Assembly (NCBI GenBank): GCA_022575985.1
Contig: JAKSXM010000272.1
Location: 21,510,501-21,574,500, forward strand
DNA from: Anagrus nilaparvatae
Taxonomy: Eukaryota; Arthropoda; Insecta; Hymenoptera; Mymaridae
DNA: 64,000 nucleotides
Reading direction: 5' to 3'
The position numbers and the translations under genes were made by a program. Below, in pieces: positions 1 through 12,283 of this stretch (positions within the stretch are counted from its first letter, which is position 1; every line of letters begins with the position of its first letter). The notes below the pieces were generated by a model. It did not search any database and was not told the origin of the DNA. It was given only the letters and a program-made list of their open reading frames with translations.

Positions 1-489
1 TCCTAATACAAATGTCTTTTTATTTTATTCACATTGATTATTTAATAATAAAATATTTTACCTAAAAATACAGCTAATAATTATTATATTCTTTGTTTTT
101 GTATTTACATTACATTGATTTTTTATAGCTCAATATAATCAATTAACTTTGTTTTATTCAATATATTACACTTGTATTCTAGTAAATACTGCAATTCGTA
201 CCGTGTAATCAAAATTGAAAAATAGCCAATCAAACTGCATAAATTAATGATACTTTTTTCGCATAAAAAAATTTACGAAAATAATTTAAGGTGTATAGGA
301 AGTTATTGTTAATAAATAGACATAGTTCGTTTTAGTTGCAAACTTTGATGCAAATTGAAAAATAGTGTTATATGTGTCTTAAATTTATTTATCAATTATT
401 TTGTTAATTTCATTAACTATTTAAAGTGATTTTTAAATTAATTCAATTAACATGTGACTGTATGGGTCAATTTTATGTCATTTAAGATC
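1..489. other. AT-rich 5' flank of the odorant receptor gene
   Basis: No coding region, RNA gene or clear repeat is visible here. The sequence is almost entirely A and T and runs into the first receptor exon at 490. It presumably holds the receptor promoter, but I could not single out a convincing core promoter motif. Confidence 0.5.
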
Positions 490-3400
490 ATGGCAGTAGA
501 TTCATATTTTTTTAATAAATATTTTAATTTAACAAAAAATCAATTTCTCGTTATTGGATTATGGCCATACGAAAATAAGAACAAATTAGCTAAATATTTG
601 AAATATCTATGGCCAATTCAAAATATAATTGCTAACTTTTTAGTCGTGAGTATGATAATACAATTTTTTTATTAACATTTATTTTACCGATCAACATTAT
701 CTATTTAAAGCTTGCAAAATGTTTCGAAATAAGAAATCAACCAGATCTATTAATGGAGGGATTAACGGAATATTTTGTACTTTTAATAGCTACAACTGAA
801 TTTTGGTATTATACTCTGAAAAAAAAAGGAAGTATGTAATCAAAAAATTTAACCGTTACCTAAATAATTTTCTTTTATATGTATGGATTATTTTAAATCA
901 CACGAGATACGAACTAATGGTCTTTAAATTGGTTTCATAAAATTTTTCCTCAAAAGTAATAAACCTCCAATTTAGTTCCATAGATTTAATTATCGATTTT
1001 TGACAGCCATTTTCGTTTTACGCAAATATTATTTAGCTTATTTTCGAGTTTATTTTTAATAGCACTTTTGGAAAAAAAATTATGGGACCGATTTGAAGAC
1101 GTAACCATCAATTTGAAACTCATTTGATTTAAATTGATCCATATTCAAATATATATTAAAATTGAAAATATAAATTAATAGCAAAAAGCAATACTGAATG
1201 AAATAAATGAACACTGGTTAAATCTTGAAGGCGATGAGGATTGTTTAATTATTTTATCAAAAAGTTCCAAATTAGGAAAATTAATGGTTATCGCATATTT
1301 AAGTAAGTTGTTGATACTCGATATTGTAAAATTTAAATATGATACAAATATAAATATTATTTTTAGCTATAATTTGGATTTGTACAACATTGTTTATGCT
1401 AACGCCTTTGATTTCACCAATCTTAGATATTGTACATCCTTTAAATGAAACAAGAAGTAGAACTCCTTTAGTAACAATAGAACTTTTTATTGATGAAGAC
1501 AAATATTTTTATGAAATTTACATCTTATCAATAATTTCTGGTACACTTACTCTATTTATGATTGGTATTACAGATAGTCTTGTTGCAAACATATTTCAAC
1601 ATGGTGAAGGATTATTAAACGTTCTACGGTAAATAATGGGTATAATTTATCTAAATATGCCTATAGGATGTAACAAATTTTTTTTAAATTAAATAAGATT
1701 TTGCTTCCTAAAATCACTCTTTGTTTCCTTAGAACCCTATTTGTTTGTGTGTGTGTGTGTGTGTATTTATACTTCTTTGTCACCATTGTATTAAGGAACG
1801 TTCAATAATCGCGTAAAACTGAATTGGAGGAGGGGAGGCAGATTGTATCCTAAGTTTACTTTATTATATCAAAAAAGTTGATAATAATACTATATTTGTA
1901 ATTTTGCTAACAGTAAAACTGCCCGTGATCTTGCAGTTATCGATTTTTCTATACATACCTTCCATTTTTACAGGCCTGCATTTTCAGGGTATAACGTATA
2001 ATTAATGTAAAAAAATTATATTTGTTGCAGGTATCGCTTTATGGATGCTTTGTCTGACTCAAAACCGCAGGAAACAAAACATGAAAAAATTATTGATTGC
2101 ATCAAGGAACATAAAAAAATATTAGAGTTGAGTTTTATTGAAGTACAAGCTTTAAAAAAGGGTTAAAACCCGCTAAATCTATTTGTTTATTCCTTTTCAA
2201 TAAAGATTTAAACCCTCTGAAACTTTTATTTGAGATCTGATTGGCTTTATAATTTAGCGTGATTACTTTAAATTTTTACATATTGAACTCTTAGTGAAGC
2301 TTAACTAAAAGGTAATAGTCTGATAATTGGACTGAAATATGATACCATGCCAATTATTAAGATTCTAAATTCAATGGTTTCGGTTTTCAGCTGTTTTTTG
2401 TTTTTCAAATTTGTTCAAATTTGCTGGAAAAATCTAAGCTAAGTTTTCTGTACTTTTCTGACATTTCCGTTGTACAATATAGCAGGTAATAATGTACAAG
2501 CTTCCCGCCTTAAATTCAGTTTTTTCAATTGTGGCACTCTCGCCTTTTATGCGTTTTTTCCCTTCGTATACGCGGTTTCAATTTACAAATATGAATTTTT
2601 CCCGAAAGTTTTTGTTTTGTACTCTCATTAGCCTCTAAACCCGTAGTTTATTCTGTTCCAAAATGCGAATTATCTTGAGTTCTTAAATCTAAAAGTGTAA
2701 ACTCACCTAAAAAAATACACCATTACACCTTATAAGTAGTAAATTTTTACGTTAACACCTTTTGCATCCCATCGTTTTAAATTTTCTACTCATACTTCAT
2801 ATTTTTAAAAGTTAACCCCCTATATTAGATCTATTAAAAGAATTATTAAGAGTTTATTAGAGGCAAATTGCAATTATTATACAAATTAATCAAAACAAGG
2901 TAACCTCAAACTAATATTTAAAAGTCATTTCAAAAAATGATAAAGTTGAACTTAGAGTTTTTAAACATATTATTTACGGTTTTTAATTTACTGCAAAAAT
3001 TTTTGATTTAAAATATATTTGTTATAAATATAGTGATGTATAGTTTTAAAACTTTTACTATAAAAATATGTCAAAAAAACAGTGTATAAAAATTGCAAGT
3101 TACCTGTAATAAACTCATTATAATAATTTTTCTAATTAAATTGACACTATCTAATAATAATATTTAAAAACTTATTAAGCATTTCATCTAAGCAAATTAA
3201 TGATGTTAATCGAGACAAGGTATGGAAAAAATTTAATACTAAGAGTGGTTGGGATAAATTTAAAGAAGTTCTAACTCTGGGGTTAGCTTTTAAAAATATC
3301 GAGTAAAAAATTTTACGATACTATCTAAAATATAATCCGAAAAATTGTTATAAAAATATTAAAATTTAGAAATGTATAAATAATAAATTAATGATTTATA

Positions 3401-3842
3401 ATTTTGTTTGTAGCTTCATCGAGAAAGTTTTTGTTTACTATAATTTATTGATTGGAATTTCTTTTATTTTATGTTGTATTATGATGACAATTTGTGGAGT
3501 TGCTGTAAGTTAAGATTCAAATAGGTAAATAGCAAAAATTTTAATTTTTTAATAATTTCATAAATAAATTACAGATGTTTGGTAGAGGAGGTGATATGAA
3601 GCAAATAATAAAGTTTGCAATTTATTTTATTTGTGTTGCTTTCCATGTATTCTGTTTCTTTTCTCATGGTCAAAGAATTGCTAATGCTAATGAAAAATTT
3701 TATCAAACTATGTGAGTATTATTAAGGTGGTAGTTACAATTGAAGATAAAAAAACATAACTTTTTGTGGATAGGTTTTCGGGTAGAAATCATTGAGATAA
3801 TTTTTTCAAATTTGACACTTTATTAGATTATGAGTTGCTACA

Positions 3843-3896
<54 letters not shown>

Positions 3897-4743
3897 CTGT
3901 AAATTGGCGCCGAGTACAGGTGCTCAAAGTTAAGCTTCACTTTTCATGGCGTACGCGATTGCAGCCTCCAACTTATTTTTTTGAAACATACCAAACATTT
4001 TCTTTGTGAAACATTTTTCTTCTAGATTGATGAATTCAAATTTCAGAAAATGGAAAATTGAGAAAATTATTTATTTTTTTTCAAAAATTGCAATTTTTTT
4101 CACACGTTTTTTTGAAGAAAAAAAATTGGGACATTTTTTGGAAAAAACATTCCATCAATCTAGAAAATAATTATATTTTTAAAATGTAGCCAAAAAATTA
4201 GGAAGATATCTTAATTATTTTTTGAGTTATCGTGTACGCCAATTCGAAAAACGTTGTTTCGAGAAAAACGCGTTTAAAGTTTCGGTGAAACGTATAACTT
4301 CTATAGCAGTGTCTCGCTTAATCTTCTATAACTTCCTTATTATTCAATTATAAAATTTTTTCCCATATTCTTAAGATGTTTTCGAACCCAAAAAAAACAA
4401 AAAATCGATTTTGAAAAAGTTCCAATTGTATCTACAACCTTAATAAAAAAATTTCCTAAAAAAAAAATTAAACAAAAAAATTAATTGCAATTTAAAAAAA
4501 TCTTTTTACAGAATATTATCAGATTGGTACAAAGCGTCAATAAAAACGCAAAATTCAATTAAATTAATGATACTGAAAACTTCAAAACCATTGGAATTTG
4601 AATTTTTCGTATTTACTGGAAATATGGAAACTTATGTTAAAGTAAGAAAAATTTACTAAAAAAATATTTTATTATAACAAATTAAAAATTATTTATTTTA
4701 TTTTTAGGTAATGAAAACAGTAATAACATATTTTGCAGTTTGA
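490..4743 (+). CDS. Odorant receptor (7tm_6 family), 8 exons, frameshift in exon 1
   Basis: Insect odorant receptors are seven-helix membrane proteins that form ligand-gated cation channels with Orco in olfactory neuron dendrites. Exons as I read them: 490-831, 1182-1302, 1367-1628, 2031 to about 2126, 3414-3504, 3575-3711, 4512-4641, 4708-4743. Junctions have GT/AG ends and phases agree, except that the exon 4 donor is uncertain. The spliced length is about 400 codons, normal for the family. Family marks are IGLWPYEN near the start, LNEINEHW in exon 2, a DIVHPLNETR loop in exon 3, and a hydrophobic end finishing ITYFAV. The reading frame breaks near 662-669, where a run of seven T would need eight to continue into the helix-1 residues LLTFILPINIIY. 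This is either a real null allele or a homopolymer error. A GTGAGT donor at 645 could also remove 65 bp, but would delete helix 1. The ligand cannot be predicted. Confidence 0.8.
1742..1764. repeat. (GT)n microsatellite in receptor intron 3
   Basis: A short run of alternating G and T lies in the third intron of the receptor gene. Confidence 0.8.
2684..2760. repeat. Diverged end of the 7.5 kb TA-type foldback family
   Basis: Inside receptor intron 4, TTAAATCTAAAAGTGTAAAC and the following ACACCTTATAAGTAGT closely match the terminal repeat of the foldback element at 7514-9611. A weaker match to the inner part of the other end occurs near 3277-3306. This suggests an older, decayed copy in the intron. 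Confidence 0.55.
3847..3896. repeat. Poly-T tract, about 46 T
   Basis: A nearly pure T run lies in receptor intron 6. It may be the A-tail of a minus-strand retroposed sequence, but no recognisable body sits next to it. Confidence 0.8.
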
Positions 4744-5100
4744 AGATCATTGACAATTTAATCATAAGCTATTTAAGCTAGTTATTTTTCAAAACTTATA
4801 AGTTTTTAATGCTGAAGTTATTTGTAAAATCTTCAATTTATTTTACAATATATCATTTAAAACGCTCTGCATTAGTGTAGGTAATTGTCATGTTGTTTTG
4901 CTTATAGGTCTATTTGAACTTTTAGGGTCAAATTTATCGAAAATGGTCCAGTTTCCCACAATAAGAACTTGATGTTTTGCGGGTTTCTTAACATTTTTTA
5001 CTTTTTGTTAAGTTTTTTGGGTCTCTGAATATGAATTTGATGAAAAATAAATTTTACAAAATCAAAATTTTTTCAGTTACGCTCAAAAAAAAATATCTCA

Positions 5101-5278
5101 CACACAAAAAAAATGAATAGTAAAATTAGACTTAACGAATATTGGTAAATATAACCAAAAAAATAGTAAATTTTACTAAAAATATTGAAGTTTTAGTTTA
5201 ATAAGCAAATTTTATTAGTAAATATTACTAACTTAGTAAACAAAAATTGGTTATATTTACTAATTTTTTATATGTGTG
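5101..5278. repeat. Short palindromic MITE-like repeat
   Basis: CACACAAAAAAAATGAATAG at the left is roughly mirrored by CTAATTTTTTATATGTGTG at the right. The interior repeats TTACTAA and TTAGTAA motifs, giving a long imperfect hairpin. No target-site duplication could be read. Confidence 0.4.
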
Positions 5279-5917
5279 CATAAATTACAAAAAATAACTT
5301 GTCATTTCTTGCTGTGGGTAAGTGAGCTTTTTCGTTAAAAGCGGATTCTAAATTCATATTTAGCGGTGCTTTATCTGGACAGTTGAACCAGAGACGACTC
5401 TGGTTGAACTTGAAGTAAATTGGAAAATAACTAATCAAATGGCAAAAAATAAGTTTTTCAAAATCATTGTAATTAAATCTATGGTACTTTCAAAGTATGT
5501 TAGAATAGACTTTCATGATTTCTCTTAAATTTAAATTTTGGAAACTCGTGCGAACAGTTGTTTAGTCTTATCTGATTTTAATTCATATATTATAAACTAA
5601 AATTATTTAATTAATTAAGTTATATATACATACCCCTCTTTTTTGAGATAAGAATGGTAACTAGCAAAAACCAATTTTTCTTGTAATTTACGTATATATT
5701 ACAACGCAGTTGCGAATTGATTTTTTTAACAACCTTACACTTATGAAATAAAAAAATATCAATAAATTGCACAAAAGTTATCAATATATTTTTTATTGAT
5801 TTTTAATTCAGTTATAAAAAAATATATATAAGTAGAATAGCTTGATTTTATAAAATTCTTTAATCAATTAATTTTTTAAATTTACCTAATGAAATACAAT
5901 GTTAATTAACTAAAACT

Positions 5918-6025
5918 ATGGCATTGAATTGTTATTACTTTGATAAAAATTTTAAATTAAAAAAATACTATTTTTTTACAATTGGTTTATGGCCATATGA
6001 AAATAAAAAGTTTTCCAAATTTTGA
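5918..6025 (+). pseudogene. Odorant receptor first-exon fragment
   Basis: An ATG opens 35 codons that track the first exon of the receptor at 490: NCYYFDKNFKLKKYYF, then TIGLWPYENKKFSK, then a stop. No later receptor exons follow in this orientation. It is a truncated tandem copy, the usual birth-and-death debris in receptor clusters, and is unlikely to make a functional protein. Confidence 0.75.
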
Positions 6026-6794
6026 TAATCTGACCAAAAATTCGGAGTTTGCGGAAAATTTTACATAGATTTACCAAATTAAAAATCTGTTGAAGGGTTT
6101 GTGAAATATTAAAATAAAAAATAAAGTAAAATTATGACCTTTGGCTTTGAGAACTCGGCCAAACTATACTATATTTTTCACAAATATCAAGCCTAAATAA
6201 TATTTGCAAAATAAAGTAAGCTTTAAAATTCTTTACTAATGTGACTGATTAAGTGTATGAATTCATAACCTATCTAAAAATATCAGATATTTTTTTGGAT
6301 GTAGTCGTTAGTATTGTTTTGCTTGAATCAGAACATTGAGTAACGTTTTTTGAACATCTCTTAATTTTAAAAACTTTTGTAACCTTTAGGAATCTACTTT
6401 ACACTAGTGCAATATAAAATTTCTTTAAATTAATTACTTTTTATTCGCGTCAAAAAATTAACATATAAAACTTATAACTGGTTCGTGAGCAACCAACGAT
6501 CCTGGAAGATGTTCATAACAAAATATTAACTTATGCTCGCTAATCATTGTGAATCCTATAGAACTAAAATTATAAGCTCTAAATATAAATTAAAGTGCAT
6601 AATGCAAAATTATTTGAAGGTCTTTGTTCTTATCAGATCCTGACCCCCCCCCCTAAAAACGTTACCTTTTCACCCCCACTACTTTAAGGGACTTTTCCAG
6701 ATATCCCTCCCTATGAAAATGTTCCATGTTAAAATCAATTTTGTATTTTAATATGAATTAAAATTCATAAAAGTCTAAAATACTTTATAAAATT

Positions 6795-7085
6795 AACTGG
6801 CACCGTGGTATGTCGGTAGTGGTTCGAAGGCGGTAACCGTACAGGTTAAAGCGCGCGGCTTATACACCGAACGAAAACCTTCGTGTTTAACTTCAATAAT
6901 TATATTTGAGTATCTGAGACGTATGTACTGCGCAGCCAGTTTAGTATAAACATTAGTATAAACTGGCTGCGCAGTACATACGTCTCAGATACTCAAAAAA
7001 ATAATTGAAGTTAAACACAAAGGTTTTCGTTCAGTGTACTTGGATGGGAGACCACTTCGAATCCTGCCTATATACTCCGCTTTTT
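6795..7085 (+). pseudogene. 5S-rRNA-like relic interrupted by a MITE
   Basis: When the palindrome at 6865-7036 and one TA copy are removed, the joined sequence reads GCGCGGCTTATACTTGGATG followed by GGAGACC. This closely follows the conserved 3' half of eukaryotic 5S rRNA (the internal control region around CGGTTAGTACTTGGATGGGA). A run of T at 7081 suits a Pol III terminator. The 5' half is only loosely 5S-like. This could be a decayed 5S gene or a 5S-derived SINE head. It is not a working 5S gene as it stands. Confidence 0.5.
6865..7036. mobile_element. 172-bp palindromic MITE with TA duplication
   Basis: Terminal repeats begin CACCGAACGAAAACC on the left and CACTGAACGAAAACC on the right, read inward. 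The arms mirror each other almost to the centre near 6952. TA flanks both ends (6863-6864 and 7037-7038), as expected of Tc1/mariner-type integration. The element has no coding capacity. The CACTGAA start resembles the larger TA foldbacks at 32769 and 50993. Confidence 0.75.
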
Positions 7086-7099
7086 TTAATTTAAAAAAA

Positions 7100-7511
7100 G
7101 TGTCCACGATGTCCGGGCGGTGAAATAAGGATGATTTGAAAGATAATTCGACGTTCGAAGCTTGCTCACTAAAAAATTATCTTGATAATCTGACTTAAAG
7201 TAACCGGCTGTACTCGAGTAAGGTTTTGGCAGTTTTCCTATACTCACGGACACAAAAAATTGGACTTTCGTCCACCAAAGAAAATCAAAAAAGTCCGGGC
7301 AAATGCGAGTACTTCTATGAAAAGTCGGCTGCTGCCGCTCAACGGACTACAGATCCTGCAGTTGGGGCTTTCATATATCGGGGAAAGGAAACTCCAGGAT
7401 CTGTAGCCCAAGGACCATAGCTCTCGTTGTCTGAATTCTGAAGGACAGAATTCGCTACTTCGAGTGCTGTGGTCCACGGTGTATAAGATGCTATGAATCG
7501 CATTCCGCACT
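7100..7511. other. GC-richer block with local hairpins
   Basis: This stretch is markedly less AT-rich than its surroundings. It holds short inverted pairs such as CTACAGATCCTG with CAGGATCTGTAG, and GAATTCTG with CAGAATTC. It has no convincing gene. It may be the body of an unrecognised repeat ending where the 7514 foldback starts. Confidence 0.35.
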
Positions 7512-7513
7512 TA

Positions 7514-9611
7514 CTCTCTAAATCGAAAAGTGTAAATTCACCTAGAAATTTACACCTTTACACCTTATAAGTAGTACTGTAAATTTTAAATGTACACCCT
7601 CATAAGTGAAAGTGGAAGCCTGTGCGCTGTAAAGTGGCGATAACTCGGCGCTACATTTACAAAGTGAGAGGAATGGTAAATAACAATTTACAGAGGGGCG
7701 CGCAGCCATATTTTTTTTTTCAAAGTGGAGCGAGCAATTTCTTACAATTTACAAAATTGAGACCATGCGTATTACCACTTTAAAAGCGCAAATCATCCTT
7801 AAAGTAAGCTTTGGGAAATTGGAGTTTTTTGATGTTTACACTTTATTAATTTTGTTTTTTTAGCCGCTCGTGCGAAAAAATTTTTTGGTGATTGGAGTCG
7901 GAAAAAAAGTGCTAAAAAATTTTAAACTTTATAATATGACATTAATGTTTTATTAATTGTGACTGAGAAAAACGTTTTTATGAATGAAAATTTTCATTTT
8001 TTAACCCCAGCATATTTTGCAATTTCTCGAGATTGCGCACAGTGTGGTAAAATGGACAAAAATCGCTCATGGGTTGAGTTTTTGAGCTATCAACTTGAAA
8101 CCTGTTTTGAACGACTTTAAAATAAGCCTGCTTTCGTGTCATACTGCGGATTTTTCATATTTTTTTTTTTTTAATTAATCTATTCACTAAAAATGCATTT
8201 TATGCGAGATCCAAAAATATGCAAAAATTATGATTTAATATTTTTTGACTTAAAAATTTTTTTTAATTTTTATGTATATAATGCAGGATGAACACAAAAA
8301 AATTTCCCATTTGTTTTAGAGTGCAAAAAATATAGGAAGTGAAAATTTCGATAAATGAATAGGTTGAGGTAGTGTAAATAGGCTAATTAAAAATAAAAAA
8401 TTTTGAAAATCCGCAGTGATGCACGAAATCCGGCTTATTTTAAAGCCGTTCAAAACAAGTTTCAAGTCGATAGCTCAAAAACTCAGTCCAAGAGCGATTT
8501 TTGTCCATTTTGCCACACTGTGTGGCGGATCAAAAAACAGAAAAAAAGAATTTTGTACATTACCTGGGGATTTTCAAGGTCGAGAAAAACGTTTTTATAT
8601 GAATGATAATTTTCTTTTTTTCACCCCAGCATATTTTCTAATTTTCTAAAATGAAGTATCAAAAAGCAGAAAATATAACCTCAAAAACTCCCGAATATGT
8701 AAAAAGCTCTTTTTCTGCTTTTTGATACTAAAAAATGAAAATTTTCATTCATAAAAACGTTTTTCTTAGTCACAATTAATAAAACATTAATGTCATATAA
8801 AGTTTGAAATTTTTTAGCACTTTTTTTCCGACTCCAATCACCAAAAAATTTTTTCGCACGTGCGGCTAAAAAACAAAATTAATAAAGTGTAAACATCAAA
8901 AAACTCCAATTTCCCAAAGCTTACTTTAAGGATGATTTGCGCTTTTAAAGTGGTAATACGCATGGTCTCAATTTTGTAAATTGTAAGAAATTGCTCGCTC
9001 CATTTTGAAAAAAAAAATATGGCTGCGCGCCCCTCTGTAAATTGTTATTTACCACTCCTCTCACTTTGTAAATGTAGCGCCGAGTTATCGCCACTTTACA
9101 GCGCACAGGCTTCCACTTTCACTTTCACTTATGAGGGCCCTCATAAGTGAAAGTGGAAGCCTGTGCGTAAGCGGTATAAAAATAAGTTTTTAAATATTAA
9201 GCTTTTCATCCAGGAATAGAAAAAATATTAAGCAACGACTCCTTTTTCAATATTATTTTCGCGCGAGAATATAACATATGATATGTTAACGCTTACGCAA
9301 TACCCCTTTTTATGTATTATTTAGCCACCGTGGTATTATTAGACATTCCAGTCGTTTTAAATTAACGATAATAAAAATTAAAAATAAATAAATTTGGCTT
9401 CAAAAATAATATTTAAATGTTATTGCCACCTAAAAATACTGAAATCAGTATAGTGCATTTTAAAATTTTGGGGTTAGATTTTAAAAAACATCGAGTAAAG
9501 TGTAAATTTTAAATTAAACCATACGCGAAAGGTGTAAACATAAAAATTTACTACCTATAAGGTGTAAAGGTGTAAATTTCTAGGTGAATTTACACTTTTT
9601 GATTTAGAGAG
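7514..9611. mobile_element. 2.1 kb foldback element with TA duplication
   Basis: The ends read CTCTCTAAATC inward from both sides, flanked by TA at 7512-7513 and 9612-9613. The arms (about 7514-7930 and 8800-9611) are long near-complements that share the AAAGTGTAAATTCACCTAG terminus and a GC-rich GGGGCGCGCAGCCATA block. The centre near 8280 is also palindromic. The right arm carries extra material at about 9140-9530, including a perfect local palindrome around GGGCCC near 9143. No transposase is present, so the element is non-autonomous. TA target sites suggest the Tc1/mariner superfamily. Confidence 0.75.
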
Positions 9612-9613
9612 TA

Positions 9614-10550
9614 AATAAATAAATAAATAATAAATAATACTTTATAAAATTTCAAATAAATAAGAAAAAAATACGAAATAATTCACGTTTCTGTAAAGTT
9701 TAAAGTGATAAATTTGTGTTATATTGTAATTAATAAATCCCAATAATATTCTCTTTACTTTCTTCTGTTTTTGTACAATTTTAACAGCTAAGAGTTAAAT
9801 ATTAGTGCTACAAAATATTTTTCTAGCAAAAATAAAATTAATCTTTTTGAAAGATTTGTAAAAATTAAAAGCTAAAAAAAATACAAATAGGTAGCACAAA
9901 GTATAACAATTACTCAAAATTAACAATTTCAGAATATATAAATTAAATGTATCAATTTTATTTAATTTTTTTTATATAATGGTCTAAATAAATAAATAAA
10001 CTTATTCGAATAATCATTTTATTGTATTTTTTTATAATTTAAGTTATTTTTCAGCTGAAACTTTCTTTTTATTTTCGAAATTTACTGTAAAAATGAAACC
10101 AAAAATTACATTTTCTGAAGTAACTTCAATCACTAAATAATTCTATTTACGCATTATCAGGGCCAAATAAATAACAATCAATTAATCAATATTAAATCAA
10201 TATTTTGGAAATTAATTTTATATCAAACGTGAATACTTAATACTATTTAATCTTATAGTTTAACTTTTTAATAGTATATTATGAAAATTGATGAAATTCT
10301 TGTTTTAATTTTATGACTATATTATTTTTTATATTTTAATCCAAATATCGAAATGGTATACCAAAAAAGGAAACGAGCAAAATACATGAAGGTAAAAATT
10401 TAATTTTTTTTTTATTTTATGAGAATAGTATTAAATACTATTTAATATTAAAAAAAAAATTTAAACCTGATATCTTAAATTATCAGAGTCAAATTAATTT
10501 TTTTAACAAAACTTTGAGAAAAATTTTAAATATTTGATAATTAAATCCTT
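9614..10550. other. AT-rich spacer, nothing recognised
   Basis: Contains an AATA/AAAT simple repeat at 9613-9640 and otherwise featureless AT-rich sequence. Confidence 0.6.
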
Positions 10551-10554
10551 ATGT

Positions 10555-11900
10555 AGTAACTGTTGAGTTTTTTCACATAATTTATTTTTTTTATCAATTA
10601 CAATATTGTTAGAATCAGTTTGAGCTTTATAAAATGCATCTTCAACGTTATTTACTTTCTTAACTTCAGAATTATCATTTTATGCAGCTGTATAAGGTCT
10701 CAATGAATTTTTATGTCTCTTTCAGAGTTGTTTATCTTTTTTTATTATATTGTAAGTAACTGGACCAAACTGTTCAATAACAGTAGTTTCTGCCCAGATA
10801 TTTTTCTTTTTGTAATCTTCAGCCATAACTTTATCATTAACTTTTACTTTAAATTCGCGGTTACCGTGGAAATTTTCGATTTGTTTTTCTTAGCTAGCTT
10901 TTACATTTTCATACGGATTCAGTTTTAACGTATCTAATTTAGTTCTTAAATTTTTACCTATTCGAAGCATAGAAGGTGAAAAAACCTATTGTACAGTGAG
11001 GTGTCCCACGACAGTAAAATAATAATAATAAATATCTATGTATTGCTTCTTATTTATCATATTTAGATTTTAAGAGCTTTGGAAATTTTGCTTTGAACGT
11101 TCGCACTGCATTTATGCTACATTATTTTGCTTTAAAAATTGCTCAAATTATGCTGAGACAAAAGTCGGGCCATTATCTAAAACAATGCGATGGGACAATT
11201 TCCACGTATTAAAATAAACTTTTAAGACTTTTGTGCTTGTAGCTGTAATATTATTCATTTTAAATATATCTACCCATTTGGAATATGCGTCCGTTAAATT
11301 AAAATACATTTTATTTTTAATAGGATCATAAAAATTAATGTGTACGCTATAACCCGGAACAATAAGCTATGCCCAATAGTTTTAGATAGATCATGGTGGA
11401 TTATCAGCTTTTTATAAAAACAATTTACATGATTACCCAGTGTCTCCACATTATACGCCCTCCCTCCATCGTTAATACTAGTTTTCGGTTTTTATATAAC
11501 AGCAAATTTTTTTCAATATCTTTAGGCCAACCGCTATCTAAAAATTTCCTTAACTTTGCTTAAAATAGGATAATTTTCCATTTCTTTAGCAATAAGAACC
11601 CAATCTATCATTTTTGCTTCTTTTTGAATATAACTTTAGTACGAATAATCATTAATTACTTTATGTTTATCGGTTTCTAATCTAATATCGGTTAAATTGT
11701 AAGATAACAGTATTATTCCTTCAGATAACCCAAGAATTCTTATCTTTTAAAATATAGACTGGTGATGCTAAGCCCAAAAAAAAGAATTATTTATGACAGA
11801 GTAGGAATTAGGATACGTTTTCAACATAATTATATGGTAGAATTCGATGTTCTAAATGAATTGAACTCCACTTATAATTTTTCATAATTAATACGAATAA
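10555..11900 (-). pseudogene. Decayed Ty3/gypsy-type retrotransposon pol remnant
   Basis: Read on the minus strand, broken frames give recognisable pieces of a gypsy-type polyprotein in the expected order: a degraded RT/RNase H-like tail near 11900-11600, the zinc-binding segment ahead of integrase (EGGRIMW, near 11460), an integrase core piece containing DAYSKW (near 11300) and the DNGP segment (near 11160), then an integrase C-terminal piece with KVNDKVMAEDY and WAETTVIEQFGPV (near 10850-10760). Several stops and frameshifts make it non-functional. No long terminal repeats were found, so this is an internal fragment of an old insertion. Confidence 0.75.
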
Positions 11901-12283
11901 AATAAATTTTTTATTTTTTTTTTATTACATTAATATTTATGTAAATATAATTGTACAATATAAATAAAAATAATTTTCAAAAAAAAAAAACGACATTGCA
12001 ATAAATATAAATTTAATAAATAATTTTAATTTTTAAACAATTTTTCAAATGCTTAATTTGACTTGAATATATTTTTTTATCAAGATATTACATATTTAAT
12101 TTTAATACTGTATCAAAACAAGTAAGAAAATTTTATTTTTTTTTAATTTAAAGCGAGATTTAAAGCTGATATTTGTTGTGAAAAGAATTTTTAAGAACAA
12201 AAAATTTTCCAAAAATCTTTATACAGTATTGACACGATACATTTGAAATGATTTTTTCAAAAATTTTTTTAATCTTAAAATTT
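11901..12283. other. AT-rich spacer 3' of a zinc-finger gene
   Basis: No gene or repeat recognised. It presumably holds the 3' UTR of the minus-strand zinc-finger gene ending at 12284. Confidence 0.5.

Noticed and set aside
6795..7085. tRNA gene suggested by GGTTCGAA and TCGAATCC
   Set aside because: No cloverleaf can be drawn with or without the inserted palindrome. The 5S-like motif is the better match.
7226..7510. Overlapping frames of 64 and 88 codons on opposite strands
   Set aside because: GC-richer repeat-like block with hairpins. Frames on both strands and no protein signature.
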